64,000 nt of DNA from Capnocytophaga sputigena. GTDB lineage: Bacteria > Bacteroidota > Bacteroidia > Flavobacteriales > Flavobacteriaceae. Made by a program: the position numbers and the translations under genes. Below the pieces are notes generated by a model, which was given only the letters and a program-made list of their open reading frames with translations, ran no database searches and was not told the origin of the DNA. The number at the start of each line of letters is the position of its first letter. Position 1 is the first letter of the stretch. The stretch spans positions 62,001-126,000 of the forward strand of contig NZ_UAVP01000003.1 of the NCBI RefSeq assembly GCF_900446695.1. Reading direction: 5' to 3'. Below, piece after piece: positions 62,764 to 64,000 of this stretch.

Positions 62764-63510
62764 TTAAATTACTTTTGCTTCGTTATGTAATAAATCAATA
62801 AGGGTATCTAAATCATCGGCAGATACTATTTTCACAGGTTGTTTTGCAGGAAGTTTCTCAAATCCTACAGTTGTTACCCTCACATCGGTAGCCTCAGCAG
62901 GTAATACCGTGATTGCTTTAGTGCGTGCTGCCATTAAGTTACGCATATTGGGGATGCGGAGATCTTTCTCTTGAGTAAGACCTTTTTGCCCTGCAATTAC
63001 CAAAGGAAGTGTAGCAGTTAGTTTTTCTCTGCCGCCATCTATTTCTCGTTGGGCAGTTACTTTGTTGCCTTCAATTTCTAAACCTATACATTTGTTTATA
63101 AAAGGAAGATTTAAAAGCGAAGATAAATAACCTCCTACCATTCCTCCATTGTAGTCAATAGATTCCTTACCAGTAATGATAAGGTCATAATTACCTTCTT
63201 TGGCAACTCTTGCAAGTTGAGTAGCTACAAAAAAAGCATCAGTAGGGGCGGCATCTATACGAATGATATCGTCAGCTCCTATAGCTGAAGCTTTTCTTAG
63301 TACTGGTTCTGTTTCTTGTGTTCCCACATTCACAAGGGTAACATTTGCCCCTAATTGTTCTTTAAGCATAATAGCTTTAGTGAGGCAAAACTCATCATTA
63401 GGATTGATAATAAACTGTACCCCTGAAGGGTTAAACTGTTTGTTATCTTCCGTAAAGTTTATTTTAGAAGTAGTGTCGGGAACACTACTGATACATACTA
63501 ATATCTTCAT
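62764..63510 (-). CDS. etfB: Electron transfer flavoprotein, beta subunit
   Basis: A 248-residue EtfB. The CISSVPDT start, the NPNDEFCLTKA loop and the recognition region with IITGKESIDYNGGMVG and REIDGGREKLTATLPLVI are typical; the subunit binds AMP. It is the first gene of the etfB-etfA unit and works with EtfA in electron transfer from flavin dehydrogenases. A probable promoter lies about 54 bases upstream. Confidence 0.95.
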   Translation of the reverse strand: MKILVCISSVPDTTSKINFTEDNKQFNPSGVQFIINPNDEFCLTKAIMLKEQLGANVTLVNVGTQETEPVLRKASAIGADDIIRIDAAPTDAFFVATQLARVAKEGNYDLIITGKESIDYNGGMVGGYLSSLLNLPFINKCIGLEIEGNKVTAQREIDGGREKLTATLPLVIAGQKGLTQEKDLRIPNMRNLMAARTKAITVLPAEATDVRVTTVGFEKLPAKQPVKIVSADDLDTLIDLLHNEAKVI

Positions 63511-63563
63511 AATCTTATAGATAATAGGATTAAATTGAACTTAATGTTTTAATTTTAAAGGCG

Positions 63564-63594
63564 TAAAAGTACTATGTTTTTACTAACTACACAA
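63564..63594 (-). promoter_or_regulatory. etfB: Probable promoter of etfB-etfA
   Basis: On the minus strand, TTG (63594-63592), 20 bp, TACTTTTA (63571-63564). The last base of the -7 box deviates from the consensus G. The -33 spacing is ideal. Confidence 0.55.
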
Positions 63595-63613
63595 ATTATT
63601 ATACAAAAAATCG

Positions 63614-63621
63614 TAATTTTG
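63614..63621 (+). promoter_or_regulatory. Candidate -7 box of the methyltransferase gene
   Basis: TAATTTTG lies 34 bases before the ATG at 63655. No TTG sits at the normal distance, so the promoter is half supported. Confidence 0.4.
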
Positions 63622-63654
63622 CCGTTCTAATTAATTGAAATACTATAAGAAATA

Positions 63655-64000
63655 ATGACTCCTCCCATTACTGATATGCGCCTATTAGGACAACTATTTC
63701 GTTATCCTGAAGGAGACTACGCCAAAGAAGTAGGCGATTTTATTTTTGCTTCCAATAGTGCTATGATAAATTGTACTATTGATTGTTTAGCACTGCAACC
63801 TCATCAAAAAGTTTTAGAGATAGGTTTTGGTAATGGCAAACATCTCCCATATTTATTTAAAAAGGAAAGTTCCCTACAATATATAGGAGTAGAAACTTCT
63901 TCCGCAATGATAACTGAAGCAACTGAGTACAACAACGTTTTAGTTGGTCTACAAAAAGTACATTTTTTAGAAGTAGCTGCTGATGAGCTCCCTAATTTTG
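63655..64000 (+). CDS. Class I SAM-dependent methyltransferase, N-terminal part (3' end outside window)
   Basis: The frame begins at ATG 63655 and is open to the window edge, giving 115 residues. The SAM-binding motif I reads VLEIGFGNGKHLPYLF (about 53-68), followed by the acidic motif II residue in IGVETSSAMI. This is a small-molecule or lipid methyltransferase of the UbiE-like broad group; the substrate cannot be judged from the visible part. It is divergent from etfB with 144 bases between them. Confidence 0.82.
   Translation, partial: MTPPITDMRLLGQLFRYPEGDYAKEVGDFIFASNSAMINCTIDCLALQPHQKVLEIGFGNGKHLPYLFKKESSLQYIGVETSSAMITEATEYNNVLVGLQKVHFLEVAADELPNF

Noticed and set aside
1-64000. tRNA, rRNA, CRISPR arrays and insertion sequences
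   Set aside because: On reading I found no cloverleaf with a TTCGA-type loop, no rRNA stretches, no regularly spaced repeats and no transposase.

Overview
The window comes from a low-G+C member of the Flavobacteriaceae, most likely Capnocytophaga or a close relative. The evidence is the gliding genes gldF-gldG, a DUF4293 protein, a GYDIA-type GHMP kinase, a DnaX without the zinc-cysteine loop, and many copies of the Bacteroidetes promoter (TTG, 18-21 bp, TAnnTTTG) with few Shine-Dalgarno sequences. It is an ordinary chromosomal stretch. I see no rRNA, tRNA, CRISPR array, insertion sequence or prophage.

Layout. 1-4.8 kb: a cut gene, a secreted phosphoesterase, an aminotransferase, YitT, DUF4293 and agmatinase. 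4.8-14.6 kb: UvrD-type helicase, peptidase E and Tex, a PH-like membrane protein, PepD and a patatin fused to an outer-membrane barrel. 14.8-19.6 kb: ferredoxin reductase and ferredoxin separated by a YD-repeat-like secreted protein, a lipoprotein, and dnaX, whose tau part lies in the -1 frame after a run of ten A. 19.8-24.6 kb: DeoR-type regulator, ArsC, an outer-membrane protein, guaB and galM. 24.6-32.6 kb: seven genes with no standard function, comprising coiled-coil proteins, an SPFH protein with three zinc ribbons, two membrane proteins, two coiled-coil paralogues and a bactofilin-like beta-helix protein. 32.7-41.6 kb: gldF-gldG, a PD-(D/E)XK nuclease split by a frameshift, mnmA, a glycosyltransferase, a YifB-type ATPase and small envelope proteins. 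41.5-52.5 kb: a flippase-like protein with panD, sucD, a class C beta-lactamase-like hydrolase, pta-ackA, a Trk/Ktr potassium system and the GHMP kinase. 52.5-64 kb: an LRR protein, pdxA, a Ppx/GppA phosphatase, ruvC, hemW, a DnaQ/GIY-YIG fusion, rplS, mnmE, etfBA and a cut methyltransferase.

Most genes are housekeeping. The two items most worth a second look are the 24.6-32.6 kb cluster, which looks like a membrane-scaffold or envelope-stress apparatus built around an SPFH/zinc-ribbon protein, and dnaX, which ends its zero frame at the border of the clamp-loader domains just after the A10 tract. That is the arrangement expected for making gamma and tau by slippage, although a homopolymer sequencing error would look the same.
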